A stretch of 64,000 bases of DNA from the NCBI RefSeq assembly GCF_008373765.1, contig NZ_VUJW01000003.1:972636-1036635 (forward strand). Reading direction: 5' to 3'. The DNA is from Nocardioides antri (GTDB lineage Bacteria > Actinomycetota > Actinomycetes > Propionibacteriales > Nocardioidaceae). Under the pieces are notes generated by a model. That model ran no database searches. It saw only the letters and a program-made list of their open reading frames with translations, and was not told the origin of the DNA. The first letter of the stretch is position 1. Each line of letters starts with the position of its first letter. The position numbers and the translations under genes were made by a program. This document shows positions 47,995 to 56,504 of the stretch, piece by piece.

Positions 47995-49518
47995 ATGTCC
48001 CTCTCCGTCCTCGGGCCGATCATCGGCGTCGTCGTACTCCTCGTGCTGCTGGTGCTGCTCGTCACCAGCCGCTACAAGGTCGCGGGTCCCAACCAGGCGT
48101 TCATCGTCACCGGCCGCAAGGGCAAGGCGGTGATCAACCCCGAGACCGGGCAGCTGACGACGGACCTGTCGGGCCAGAAGGTCGTGCTCGGCGGCGGCGT
48201 CTTCGTGATCCCGTTCATCCAGAAGCTCGCCACGATGGACCTGTCGAGCCGCCGGATCTCGGTGCAGATCCGCGGCGCCGTGTCCGGCCAGGGCATCAAG
48301 CTCAACCTCGACGGCGTCGCGATCGTCAAGGTCGGCGGCAACGCCGACCAGATCCGGCTCGGCGCACAGCGGTTCCTCAGCCAGCAGGCCGACATCGAGA
48401 CCTTCACCCAGGAGGTGCTGGCGGGCGCGCTGCGCTCGATCGTCGGCGGCCTGACCGTCGAGCAGATCATCCGCGACCGCGCGGCGTTCGCGCAGCGGGT
48501 GGCCGACGAGTCCGAGAGCTCGCTGACCGGTCAGGGCCTGATCCTCGACGCGTTCCAGATCCAGGACGTCACCGACGACGGCACCTACCTCGCCGACCTC
48601 GGCCGGCCCGAGGCGGCGCGGATCCAGCAGGCCGCCTCGATCGCCGAGGCCAACGCCCGCCAGGCCGCCGAGCAGGCCCGGATCGCGGCCGAGCAGGAGA
48701 TCGCCATCGCCCAGCGGCAGCTCGCGCTGAAGCAGGCCGAGATCAAGGCCGAGACCGACGCCGCGTCCGCCCAGGCAGCGGCGGCCGGCCCGCTGGCGCA
48801 GGCCGAGCGCGACCAGGCGATCTTCGCCGAGCAGGAGAAGGTCGCCGTACGCCAGGCGGCGCTGACCGAGCGCCAGCTGGAGACCCAGGTCCGCAAGCCT
48901 GCGGACGCGGAGCGCTACCGCGTCGAGCAGGAGGCGGAGGCCCGCCGGTCCGCCGAGATCGCGGCGGCCGAGGCGCGCAAGGCCGCCACCATTGCCGCCG
49001 CCGAGGCGCACGCCGAGGAGACCCGGCTCTCCGGTGAGGCCGAGAAGGCCAGGCGCGCCGCGCTCGCGGAGGCCGAGGCGATCGAGGGCGCCAAGCGCGG
49101 TGAGGCCGAGAAGGCCCGCCGCGTCGCGGAGGCCGAGGCGACCAAGGCCGAGGGTGACGCCCAGGCGTCGGCGACCCTCGCGGTCGGCCACGCCGAGGCC
49201 GAGGCGATGGACAAGCGCGCCGAGGCGTTCGCGCACTACAACGACGCCGCCGTGCTCCAGATGCTGATCGAGGTGCTGCCGAACATCGCCCGGGAGGTGG
49301 CCGCGCCGATCAGCGCGATCGACAACCTCACCGTGCTCTCGACCGACGGCGCCGGGGCGATGCCGAAGCAGGTGGTCGACAACGTCACCCAGACTCTGCA
49401 GATGCTGAAGACCGCGACCGGGATCGACCTCCAGTCGCTGATCCACAAGTCGGTCGACAACGCGGTGGAGTCGCAGCCGGTCGTCGTGGGTGCGACCGAC
49501 GAGCCCGCGGAGAGCTGA
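47995..49518 (+). CDS. flotillin/SPFH-domain protein
   Basis: 507 aa. N-terminal membrane anchor (IIGVVVLLVLLVLLVTSRY), SPFH/band-7 domain (about 28-210, with PNQAFIVTGRKGK, GAQRFLSQQADIETFTQEVLAGALRSIVGG), then a long Ala/Glu-rich coiled coil (about 210-420, repeats such as AEAEKARR) and a C-terminal tail. It scaffolds membrane microdomains and fluidity; the YqfA/FloT comparison in Bacillus is the known case. Ribosome site GAAGGAA precedes the ATG. It forms a two-gene operon with the NfeD gene. Confidence 0.93.
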   Translation: MSLSVLGPIIGVVVLLVLLVLLVTSRYKVAGPNQAFIVTGRKGKAVINPETGQLTTDLSGQKVVLGGGVFVIPFIQKLATMDLSSRRISVQIRGAVSGQGIKLNLDGVAIVKVGGNADQIRLGAQRFLSQQADIETFTQEVLAGALRSIVGGLTVEQIIRDRAAFAQRVADESESSLTGQGLILDAFQIQDVTDDGTYLADLGRPEAARIQQAASIAEANARQAAEQARIAAEQEIAIAQRQLALKQAEIKAETDAASAQAAAAGPLAQAERDQAIFAEQEKVAVRQAALTERQLETQVRKPADAERYRVEQEAEARRSAEIAAAEARKAATIAAAEAHAEETRLSGEAEKARRAALAEAEAIEGAKRGEAEKARRVAEAEATKAEGDAQASATLAVGHAEAEAMDKRAEAFAHYNDAAVLQMLIEVLPNIAREVAAPISAIDNLTVLSTDGAGAMPKQVVDNVTQTLQMLKTATGIDLQSLIHKSVDNAVESQPVVVGATDEPAES

Positions 49519-49524
49519 GGGCTC

Positions 49525-50517
49525 TCAGTCCCACCAGTGCAGCGTGCGGCCGTGGCCGTGCGTGTGCCCGACCGAGCGACCGTCCAGGCCGAGCACGAAC
49601 TGGCCGAACGGCGGCTCCGGGCCGGTCCCGCTCACCTCGGGGAGGACGTGCCGTCCCTCGTTGCTGACCCACCGGCACCGGCCGGCCGCGACCAGGTCGC
49701 TCATCATCGCGGTGAACCGGCGCCGGTCGGGGTCCTCGAGGTAGGCGATCACGGCGGAGTGGAAGACCACGACCACGCCGTCCGGACCGACCGCGGCCCC
49801 CGCCTCGTCGACCAGGTCGGGCAGGGCCGCCAGCAGGTCGCCGCGGCGCAGGTCCGGCGGGTCGGCGCGCGCGACCTCGATGGCGGTGGCGAGCTGGGCG
49901 CGGCGGTCGTCGTGCTCCGGCCAGACCAGCGTGAGCAGCCACGCCACGTCGTCGTCGGAGGTGACGTCGAGCGGGTTGAGGTCGATCCCTCCGCGCCAGC
50001 GGACCGTCGGCGGGGCATCCGGTAGCGGCACCGGCCCGCTCACCGCGCACGTCAGCACCGGCTCGGCCGGCCCGGTCCTCCGCTCGCCGTCGGCGGTCAG
50101 CCAGCGGTAGCCCCAGCGGTCCGGGTAGAGGCACAGCCCCGCACTGGCGCCCGCCTCGAGCAGGGCCACCGGTCTGCCCTCCGCTGCGAGGGTGAGCGCG
50201 GGCGCGAGGGTCGCCATCCGGCCGGCTTCGTTGGTCTGTGTGGCACGGGCCAGGATCGTCGCGCGGATCGAGCCGTCGTCGGCGAGGAGCGCGTTCCGGA
50301 GGGCGGCGTACGGCGCGGGCGCGGTCACTCCGTGCCACCGGGCAGCCGCGAACACCAGGTTGGGCTGCTGCTTCGCGTCGGGAAGCGTGGCCAGCCAGCG
50401 GTGGACCGCCGGGTCCTCGGCGACACCGTTCGCCCACTCCTCGAAGCACGGGGAGTCCTCCGCGGCGTAGCTCGCGAAGTCCCGGTACTTGTCCTTGACC
50501 GGCCCGTGGACCCGCAC
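49525..50517 (-). CDS. DUF2332 family protein
   Basis: 330 aa. Recognisable by FASYAAEDSPCFEEWANGVAEDP, LEAGASAGLCLYPDRWGYRW and GGIDLNPLDVTSDDDVAWL. The LEAGASAGL segment resembles a Rossmann-like SAM-binding loop, so a methyltransferase-like fold is conceivable. The actual function is not known. The GTG start lies 5 nt after the ALDH stop, so it shares that transcript. Convergent with flotillin (6 nt). Confidence 0.85.
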   Translation of the reverse strand: MRVHGPVKDKYRDFASYAAEDSPCFEEWANGVAEDPAVHRWLATLPDAKQQPNLVFAAARWHGVTAPAPYAALRNALLADDGSIRATILARATQTNEAGRMATLAPALTLAAEGRPVALLEAGASAGLCLYPDRWGYRWLTADGERRTGPAEPVLTCAVSGPVPLPDAPPTVRWRGGIDLNPLDVTSDDDVAWLLTLVWPEHDDRRAQLATAIEVARADPPDLRRGDLLAALPDLVDEAGAAVGPDGVVVVFHSAVIAYLEDPDRRRFTAMMSDLVAAGRCRWVSNEGRHVLPEVSGTGPEPPFGQFVLGLDGRSVGHTHGHGRTLHWWD

Positions 50518-50522
50518 CGGCG

Positions 50523-51977
50523 TCAGCCCGCCGGGAGCGCGACGTAGGTCGTGTCGAGGTACTCCTCGATGCCCTCGAACCCGCCCTCGCGCCCGAACCC
50601 GCTGGCCTTGACGCCGCCGAACGGCGCGGCGGGGTTGGAGACCAGGCCGCTGTTGACGCCGACCATGCCGAACTGCAGGGACTCGGCCAGCCGGATGGTG
50701 CGCCCCAGGTCGCGGGTGAAGACGTACGCCGTCAGGCCGTACTCCGTCTCGTTCGCCCGCTCGACCGCCTCCTCCTCGGACGTGAACGTCGTGATCGGTG
50801 CGACCGGGCCGAAGATCTCCTCCCGGTTGACGTCGGCGTCCGGCGGCACGTCGGCCAGCACGGTCGGCGGGTAGAAGAACCCCGGCCCGTCCGGCGCGCT
50901 GCCGCCGGTGACGACCCGGGCGCCCGCCGAGACGGCCTGGTCGACCAGCGCGGTGACGCTCTCGACGGCCTTCTCGTCGATGAGCGGGCCGACGTCGACG
51001 CCGTCGTCCTGGCCGCGGCCGAGCTTCAGCGCGCCCATTCGCTCGGCCAGCTTCTTCGCGAATTCGTCGGCGACCGGCTCCTCCACGAGGAAGCGGTTGG
51101 CCGCCGTGCACGCCTCGCCCATGTTGCGCATCTTCGCGATCATCGCGCCGTCGACGGCCGCGTCGACGTCGGCGTCGGCGAAGACGAGGAACGGCGCGTT
51201 GCCGCCGAGCTCCATGCTCACCCGTTGGAGCTGGTCGGCCGACTGCTTCACGAGCACCTTGCCGACGCCGGTCGAGCCGGTGAAGCTCACCTTCCGCAGC
51301 CGCGGGTCGGCCATCAGCGCCTCGCTGACCTCGCCGGAGCGGCGGGTCGTCACGACGTTGAGGACTCCCGGCGGCAGGCCTGCCTCGGTCATCAGGTCGG
51401 CGAGCAGCAGCATGGTCAGCGGCGTCTGGCCGGCCGGCTTGACGACCATCGTGCAGCCGGCCGCGACGGCCGGCCCGATCTTGCGGGTCCCCATGGCCAG
51501 CGGGAAGTTCCACGGCGTCACGAAGAAGCAGGGGCCGACCGGCTTCTTCAGGGTCAGCAGCCGCGACCCACCGGCAGGTGCCTGCATCCACCGGCCGTGG
51601 ATCCGCACGGCCTCCTCCGAGAACCAGCGCAGGAACTCGCCGCCGTACGTCACCTCGCCCCGGGCCTCGGCGACCGTCTTGCCCATCTCCAGGCTCATCA
51701 GCTCGGCGAGGTCGTCGGCCCGGGCGGTGACCAGGTCGAACGCCCGGCGCAGGATCTCGGCCCGCTCCCGCGGTGCGGTCGCGGCCCAGTCCGGCTGGGC
51801 CTCCACCGCGGCGTCGAGCGCCGCGCGTGCGTCGTCGACGGTGGCGTCCGCGACGTCGGTCAGCACCGACCCGTCGGCGGGATCGATGACGTCGAAGCGA
51901 CCGTCGCCGGACGCGGGGCGCCACGCGCCACCGATGAACAGCTGACGACGGTCGATGTGCAGCGGATCGTGGCTCAT
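50523..51977 (-). CDS. NAD(P)-dependent aldehyde dehydrogenase (succinate-semialdehyde type)
   Basis: 484 aa. Catalytic Cys in NMGEACTAANRFLVEE, general base Glu in SMELGGNAPF, cofactor motifs FFVTPWNFPLAM and SFTGSTGVGKVL, and EEIFGPVAP. The sequence fits the GabD group (oxidation of succinic semialdehyde to succinate), but related aldehydes are possible. CACAGT sits 6 nt before the ATG as a possible non-canonical -10 box. Cotranscribed with the DUF2332 gene. Confidence 0.92.
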   Translation of the reverse strand: MSHDPLHIDRRQLFIGGAWRPASGDGRFDVIDPADGSVLTDVADATVDDARAALDAAVEAQPDWAATAPRERAEILRRAFDLVTARADDLAELMSLEMGKTVAEARGEVTYGGEFLRWFSEEAVRIHGRWMQAPAGGSRLLTLKKPVGPCFFVTPWNFPLAMGTRKIGPAVAAGCTMVVKPAGQTPLTMLLLADLMTEAGLPPGVLNVVTTRRSGEVSEALMADPRLRKVSFTGSTGVGKVLVKQSADQLQRVSMELGGNAPFLVFADADVDAAVDGAMIAKMRNMGEACTAANRFLVEEPVADEFAKKLAERMGALKLGRGQDDGVDVGPLIDEKAVESVTALVDQAVSAGARVVTGGSAPDGPGFFYPPTVLADVPPDADVNREEIFGPVAPITTFTSEEEAVERANETEYGLTAYVFTRDLGRTIRLAESLQFGMVGVNSGLVSNPAAPFGGVKASGFGREGGFEGIEEYLDTTYVALPAG

Positions 51978-52119
51978 GAGGCCACTGTGGCACCGGAGCC
52001 GAAACTTCGTCTCCCGGTGGCCGCTGCTCGATCAAAATCTTCTGCGATTCCTTGCCCCAGCCGGCCGTCCGCGCGTTATCGTGAACGCGTCGTTTCGGAG
52101 GGAGCACCGAAGAGCGACC
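51978..52119. promoter_or_regulatory. ALDH upstream region
   Basis: 142 nt between the ALDH start and the PBP terminator. CACAGT (complement of 51984-51989) is 6 nt before the ATG. CGCGTT-N6-AACGCG (52072-52089) is a small dyad of unknown use. No gene is supported on either strand. Confidence 0.4.
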
Positions 52120-52154
52120 GAGCCCCTGCGTTGACCCCATGCAACCAGGGGCTC
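52120..52154. terminator. terminator hairpin downstream of the PBP gene
   Basis: GAGCCCCTG (52120-52128) pairs with CAGGGGCTC (52146-52154); the inner GTTG/CAAC extends the stem with one bulge. It lies about 32 nt beyond the PBP stop on the minus strand. Confidence 0.65.
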
Positions 52155-52185
52155 GACCAATTCCCCCGACAGTTGCTCGGGCGGC

Positions 52186-54081
52186 TCAGCCGGCGGCGCG
52201 GAGGAACGCCTCCAGGACCGGCCCGGCGGTGCGCGAGCCGGACTCCCCCACCTCGACGAACACCGCGACGGCGAGGTCCCCCTGCGCGGCGACCATCCAG
52301 GCGTGGGTCTCCAGACCACCCCCGGCGCCGACGAACTCCGCGGTGCCGGTCTTGGCGAGCACGGGCTCGCCCGGGACGTCCGCCAGCTGGCTGCCGCTGC
52401 CGCCGGTGACCACGCCCCGCAGCATCTCCCGGAGCTGCGCGGCCTCCTTCCCGGTCAGCGGCGTGTGGTCGTGGTCGGAGACCTCGACCTGCTCCACCAG
52501 GCGGGGTACGACGAGCTCCCCCTGCTGCACCGAGGCGATGACCGCGGCCATCGTCATCGGCGAGGCGAGCACGGTCCCCTGGCCGATCAGGTTCGCCGCT
52601 GCCTCGGTCTCGCTGGCGGGCGGCTCGACGCTGCCGAAGTAGGCCGGGAACCCGAGGTCGTGGTCGACACCGAGGCCGAGGCTCGCGGCCGCCGCGGCGA
52701 GGTCGTCCTCGCCGAGCTCGTCGCGCGCGCCGATGAAGGCGGTGTTGCAGGACTGGGCGACCGCCGTACGCAGCGGGATCTCGCCGGTCGCCGAGCTCGG
52801 GTAGTCGCTGTAGTTGCCGAACTCCTTGCCGTCCACGGTGAGCGTGGGCGGGCAGCTGACCGTGCTGTCGGGGGTGAGGCCGGCGCGCAGCAGCGCGAGG
52901 CTGCTGATGATCTTGAACGTCGAGCCCGGCGGGAACTGGCCGTAGGTCGCGAAGTTCTGCCCGCCGTTGCCGGGCCCGTTGGCGGCCGCGAGGATCGCGC
53001 CGTCGCTCGGCCGGAGCGCCACGATTGCGCTGGCCGGGCCGACGTCCGCCAGCAGCGACTCGGCAGTGCTCTGCAATGCCCGGTCGAGGGTGAGCTCGAG
53101 CGCCTCGCCGTCCACGTCGTAGCTGGTGTAGAGGTCGCGCGCCGGCCCGGCGTCGGTCTCCGACACGGCCTCGACCCGCCGTCCGGGAGTGCCGCCGAGC
53201 TGCTCGTCGTACCTCGCCTGCAGACCGCTGATGCCGGCGATGTCGCCGACCCGGTAGCGGTCCGGGTCCTCCTCGATCATCTCGGCGGTGACGGGCCCGA
53301 CCCGGCCGAGGATCGGAGCGGCGAACTCCTTCGTCGGCGCCAGTGCGATCTCGTCGGCCAGCGCCAGGGAGCCCGCGATCGGGTCGAGTCCGGCCTCGAT
53401 CTCGGGGGGCACCTCGCCCTTGCGATAGACGATCGCCTCGACGAAGGCACGGTCCCCGGCCTCACGGACGGCGCGGACGTACGGCGCCACGTCGATCCCG
53501 AGCAGTCCCGCGAGCTCGCGCGCCGCCGCGGCCGCTTCCGCGCCGTCGACGCGGACCCGGTCGATGCCGATCCGGACCACCGGCCGCTCCGTCACCAGCA
53601 CCTGACCCTCGGCCCCGCGGATGTCGCCGCGGGTCGCGGGCAGGGTGGTCGCGTCGAGGACCTCGTCCTTCGCGAGGCTCGGCTCCACGACGGTCGGCGC
53701 CCACACCACCTGCCAGTCGTCGCCGGCGCGCTCGAGGTCGACCGTCGTCTCGTAGGCCCACGGCTCGTCCGACTCCACCACCGGCCACGACCACGCGAGC
53801 GTCCCGGTGGCGCGGTCCCCGTCCGCCTCGACCTCGCCCGCCTCGACGGTCGGCTCGATGCCGTCCATGCCGGCGACGATCTCGGCGTACCTCTCGGCAG
53901 CAGCCTTGGCGTCCCCGCCGAACGACACGCCGGCCAGGCCCTTGCCGGTCGGGTCGACCAGCCCGTCCGCGAGCCGGGTCAGCGCCTGCGAGGCACCCGC
54001 GTCGTCCGCCCCGTCGGAGTCGCCGGTGCACGCACCGAGCACCAACACGCAGGACAGCAGCGCCACCGAGATCCGTCGCAT
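52186..54081 (-). CDS. lipoprotein class B penicillin-binding protein (PBP-lipo-like)
   Basis: 631 aa. Transpeptidase of peptidoglycan. A lipobox (VLGAC, Cys18) replaces the usual N-terminal helix; then come an NTF2-like MecA_N domain (about 30-145), a PBP dimer domain (150-310) and the transpeptidase domain with Ser387 in GSTFK, SCN at 444-446 and KTG at 577-579. All three active-site motifs are intact. This matches the lipidated PBP of mycobacteria (Rv2864c). TAGAAC lies 6 nt before the ATG. Confidence 0.94.
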   Translation of the reverse strand: MRRISVALLSCVLVLGACTGDSDGADDAGASQALTRLADGLVDPTGKGLAGVSFGGDAKAAAERYAEIVAGMDGIEPTVEAGEVEADGDRATGTLAWSWPVVESDEPWAYETTVDLERAGDDWQVVWAPTVVEPSLAKDEVLDATTLPATRGDIRGAEGQVLVTERPVVRIGIDRVRVDGAEAAAAARELAGLLGIDVAPYVRAVREAGDRAFVEAIVYRKGEVPPEIEAGLDPIAGSLALADEIALAPTKEFAAPILGRVGPVTAEMIEEDPDRYRVGDIAGISGLQARYDEQLGGTPGRRVEAVSETDAGPARDLYTSYDVDGEALELTLDRALQSTAESLLADVGPASAIVALRPSDGAILAAANGPGNGGQNFATYGQFPPGSTFKIISSLALLRAGLTPDSTVSCPPTLTVDGKEFGNYSDYPSSATGEIPLRTAVAQSCNTAFIGARDELGEDDLAAAAASLGLGVDHDLGFPAYFGSVEPPASETEAAANLIGQGTVLASPMTMAAVIASVQQGELVVPRLVEQVEVSDHDHTPLTGKEAAQLREMLRGVVTGGSGSQLADVPGEPVLAKTGTAEFVGAGGGLETHAWMVAAQGDLAVAVFVEVGESGSRTAGPVLEAFLRAAG

Positions 54082-54122
54082 GCGACGGTTCTACCAGCCG
54101 CTGCCGACGCGTCCGCTCAGGG

Positions 54123-54962
54123 TCAGGCCGCGCCGACCAGCAGCGGAGCGACCATCGGCGTGTAGCCGGAGGACTGGCCGAGCCGGTTGGGGTGGTAGCT
54201 CTCGCTGGTCGGGTTCGACAGGCCGTTGACCCACTCGACGTCGTCGCACACCGCGTGGCCGATGAACCGGCTGGTCGGGTTGGCGAACTTGAAGCCTCGC
54301 GCCGCGGCCGCGGCGGACAGCTTCTGGTTCAGCAGGTCGGCCGTCTGGTTGAGCCGGGTCTGCTCCGAGGGGGAGAACCAGGTGCCGGCGTTGCAGTCCT
54401 CGCCCATGAAGAGCCGCGGGTAGCCGGTGACGACCACGACCGCGCTCGGCGCCCGCGAGTCGATCGATGCGTACAGCGTCGAGAGCCGGCCCGGCAGCGT
54501 GTTGTTGATGAAGGACTGGGCGTTGTTGATGGCCCCGTCGCAGTTCGACATCCAGCCGGGCTGGGCGCACTCGGTGATCACGCTGGAGAAGCCGGCGTCG
54601 TTGCCGCCGACCGAGAGCGTGACGTACTTCGTGGTCGACACGACCGCGCTCAGCTGGCTGTTGGTGACCGTCGACGTGGTCGCGCCCGAGCATGCCTTGA
54701 AGTTGAGCGTGTACCCCTTCTGCTGGGCCACCAGGTAGGGATAGGCGTACGTCGACCGCTGGCAGCTGGTGCCGTCGCTGATGTAGCTGCGGGTGCCGAC
54801 CCCGGAGGCGTAGGAGTCGCCGAGGGCGACGTACGACGGTCCTGCCGCCTGCGCCGGCGCCTGAACGCCGAGCGGGACGAGGGCGGCGAGGACCGGGAGG
54901 ACGGAGGCGAGGAGCAACCGGAAGGGGTGCCGCGCGAACCGGGAGCGAGCGAGTGCAGGCAT
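54123..54962 (-). CDS. secreted SGNH/GDSL hydrolase (lipase/esterase)
   Basis: 279 aa. Sec signal peptide (ARSRFARHPFRLLLASVLPVLAALVPLGVQAPAQAA). SGNH blocks: GDSYASG (nucleophile Ser), ACSGATT, VGGNDAGF and the late SYHPNRLG with catalytic His; Cys residues could form three disulfides as in Streptomyces lipases. Exported esterase acting on lipids or acyl esters. ATG 54962 has GGAAGG upstream. A CRP-like site (55011-55026) lies in its promoter region. Confidence 0.93.
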   Translation of the reverse strand: MPALARSRFARHPFRLLLASVLPVLAALVPLGVQAPAQAAGPSYVALGDSYASGVGTRSYISDGTSCQRSTYAYPYLVAQQKGYTLNFKACSGATTSTVTNSQLSAVVSTTKYVTLSVGGNDAGFSSVITECAQPGWMSNCDGAINNAQSFINNTLPGRLSTLYASIDSRAPSAVVVVTGYPRLFMGEDCNAGTWFSPSEQTRLNQTADLLNQKLSAAAAARGFKFANPTSRFIGHAVCDDVEWVNGLSNPTSESYHPNRLGQSSGYTPMVAPLLVGAA

Positions 54963-55010
54963 GGATGACCTTCCCCATGAAAAAGGCGGCCCGGGTACGG
55001 GCCGTACCAA

Positions 55011-55026
55011 TGTGACGCAGGTCACT
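55011..55026. promoter_or_regulatory. CRP-like site upstream of the SGNH hydrolase
   Basis: TGTGACGCAGGTCACT fits TGTGA-N6-TCACA with one mismatch. It lies 49 nt upstream of the SGNH start and touches the end of the MerR gene. A second such site is at 63291-63306. Confidence 0.55.
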
Positions 55027-55502
55027 CAAGCAGACGGATGCCCTCCATGGCCAGGGGCGTGGTGCTCACGGTGCCGCCCCGGCAGGAACCCCCGTCGCGT
55101 GCCCGCGACCAGGTCGGCGACGTGCGAGCGGAAGTTCGGGCAGGCCGCGATGTCGTGCGCGCGGCAGCCGAGCGCGTGCTCGGTGAGGCGCCGCGACCGC
55201 TCCATCTCGGCCATCCGCGCCTGCAGGTCGGCGAGGTGGTCGGTCAGGATCTTGTGCCGGCCTTCCGCGCCCGCGTCGAGCAGGGAGCGGATCTGCTCCA
55301 GGCTCATCCCGGCCGCCTTGCTGGAGACGATGGCCGCCACCCGGTAGGCGTCGTCCTCGCGGTAGCGGCGCCGGCCGCCCGAGTCCCGCTCGGGCGCCAG
55401 CAGACCCATCGACTCCCAGTGCCGCAGCACGTGGGGCGGCAGGTCGAACCGCTCCGCCAGCTCACCTACCGACCACCGGACATCTGTACGACTTGACTTC
55501 AT
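55026..55502 (-). CDS. MerR family transcriptional regulator
   Basis: 158 aa. Winged HTH at the N-terminus (WSVGELAERFDLPPHVLRHWESMGLLAPERDSGGRRRYREDDAYRVA), coiled-coil dimer helix (about 90-115), and a C-terminal stretch with two Cys (LGCRAHDIAACPNFRSH) that could sense thiols or metal, plus His residues at the very end. A 24-bp perfect palindrome covers its start codon and lies between -35 and -10 of the divergent flavoprotein gene. It is therefore the probable activator of that gene. Confidence 0.92.
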   Translation of the reverse strand: MKSSRTDVRWSVGELAERFDLPPHVLRHWESMGLLAPERDSGGRRRYREDDAYRVAAIVSSKAAGMSLEQIRSLLDAGAEGRHKILTDHLADLQARMAEMERSRRLTEHALGCRAHDIAACPNFRSHVADLVAGTRRGFLPGRHREHHAPGHGGHPSA

Positions 55503-55523
55503 GTCGACATGAAGTCACAGGCT
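55493..55523 (+). promoter_or_regulatory. MerR-type promoter with 19-bp spacer and 24-bp dyad
   Basis: TTGACT (55493-55498), 19 bp, CAGGCT (55518-55523). The spacer is mostly filled by the perfect palindrome 55494-55517 (TGACTTCATGTC plus its complement). Long 19-bp spacers with a central dyad are the mark of MerR-activated promoters. Confidence 0.75.
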
Positions 55524-55561
55524 GCTGACCAGCACAAGTACTTCGACAGAAGGAGAATGAG

Positions 55562-56494
55562 ATGACGACCTCATACGACGTCGCCGTGGTCGGCGCCGGC
55601 TCGGCCGGGCTGCAGGCGGCGCTCACCCTGGGCCGGATGCGGCGGCCGGTGGTGGTGCTCGGCACCGACCGCTACCGCAACGACCCGGCCACGGAGATGC
55701 ACAACTTCCTCGGCCACGACGGCACGCCGCCGGCGGCGCTGCGGGCAGCGGCACGGGCCGACCTCGAGCGGTACCCGACCGTCGAGCTGCGCGACCTGGA
55801 GGTCGTGGCGATCACGGGCGAGACCGGTGCCTTCACCGTGCACACCGCGGACGGCGGCACCGTGGCGGCGCGGCGGGTGCTGCTCGCGACCGGGGTGGCC
55901 GACACCCTGCCCGCCACTCCAGGGCTCGGCGCCCTCTGGGGCGACGTGGTGGCGCACTGCCCGTACTGCCACGGGCACGAGTTCGCCGGCGCCCCCGTCG
56001 GCATCCTCGGCGCGGACGCCAGCGTGCCCCTCCGTGCGGCCATGCTGGAGCGGATCGCCAGCTCCACCGTCGCCCTCACCGACGGCGCGGAGCTCGACGA
56101 CGCGACCGCCGACGCCCTGAAGCGGATGGGGGTCGAGGTCCGCACCGAGCAGGTCACGGAGGTCCGCCGGGGTCCGCTCGGCGTCACCGTCGAGCTCGCC
56201 GCAGGCCCTGCGGTCGACCTCGGCGGCCTCTTTGTCGGGCCGGCCTGGCACCAGGCGGCCGCGTTCGTGGAGCGGCTGGACCTCGACCGGTCGCCGATGG
56301 GCGCGATCCTCGTCGACGCCTTCGGACGCACCAGCCGGCCCGGCATCTTCGCGGCGGGCGACATCGCGCAGCTCCCGGGGATGCCCATGCCGATGGCGTC
56401 GGTCCTCACCGCAGCAGCCGGCGGACTGGTGGCCGCTGCGGCCTGCGACCGCGAGCTCGCGGCGGCCGACAACGGGCTGGCGCTGCCGGCCTGA
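55562..56494 (+). CDS. thioredoxin-reductase-like FAD/NAD(P) oxidoreductase
   Basis: 310 aa. FAD motif VAVVGAGSAGLQAALTLGR, redox-active Cys133 and Cys136 in CPYCHGHE, and the FAD-binding end RPGIFAAGDIAQLPGMPMPMASVLTAAAGG. The NAD(P) glycine motif is weak (GILGADASVPL), so the electron donor is uncertain. Related to TrxR-like ferredoxin/thioredoxin reductases. The GAAGGAG site precedes the ATG. It is controlled by the adjacent MerR, probably in thiol or electrophile stress. Confidence 0.9.
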   Translation: MTTSYDVAVVGAGSAGLQAALTLGRMRRPVVVLGTDRYRNDPATEMHNFLGHDGTPPAALRAAARADLERYPTVELRDLEVVAITGETGAFTVHTADGGTVAARRVLLATGVADTLPATPGLGALWGDVVAHCPYCHGHEFAGAPVGILGADASVPLRAAMLERIASSTVALTDGAELDDATADALKRMGVEVRTEQVTEVRRGPLGVTVELAAGPAVDLGGLFVGPAWHQAAAFVERLDLDRSPMGAILVDAFGRTSRPGIFAAGDIAQLPGMPMPMASVLTAAAGGLVAAAACDRELAAADNGLALPA

Positions 56495-56504
56495 CCCCGG
56501 CGCC

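Noticed and set aside
52080-52134. 17-codon GTG ORF upstream of the ALDH gene on the plus strand
   Set aside because: It runs into the terminator hairpin and has no positioned promoter or ribosome site.
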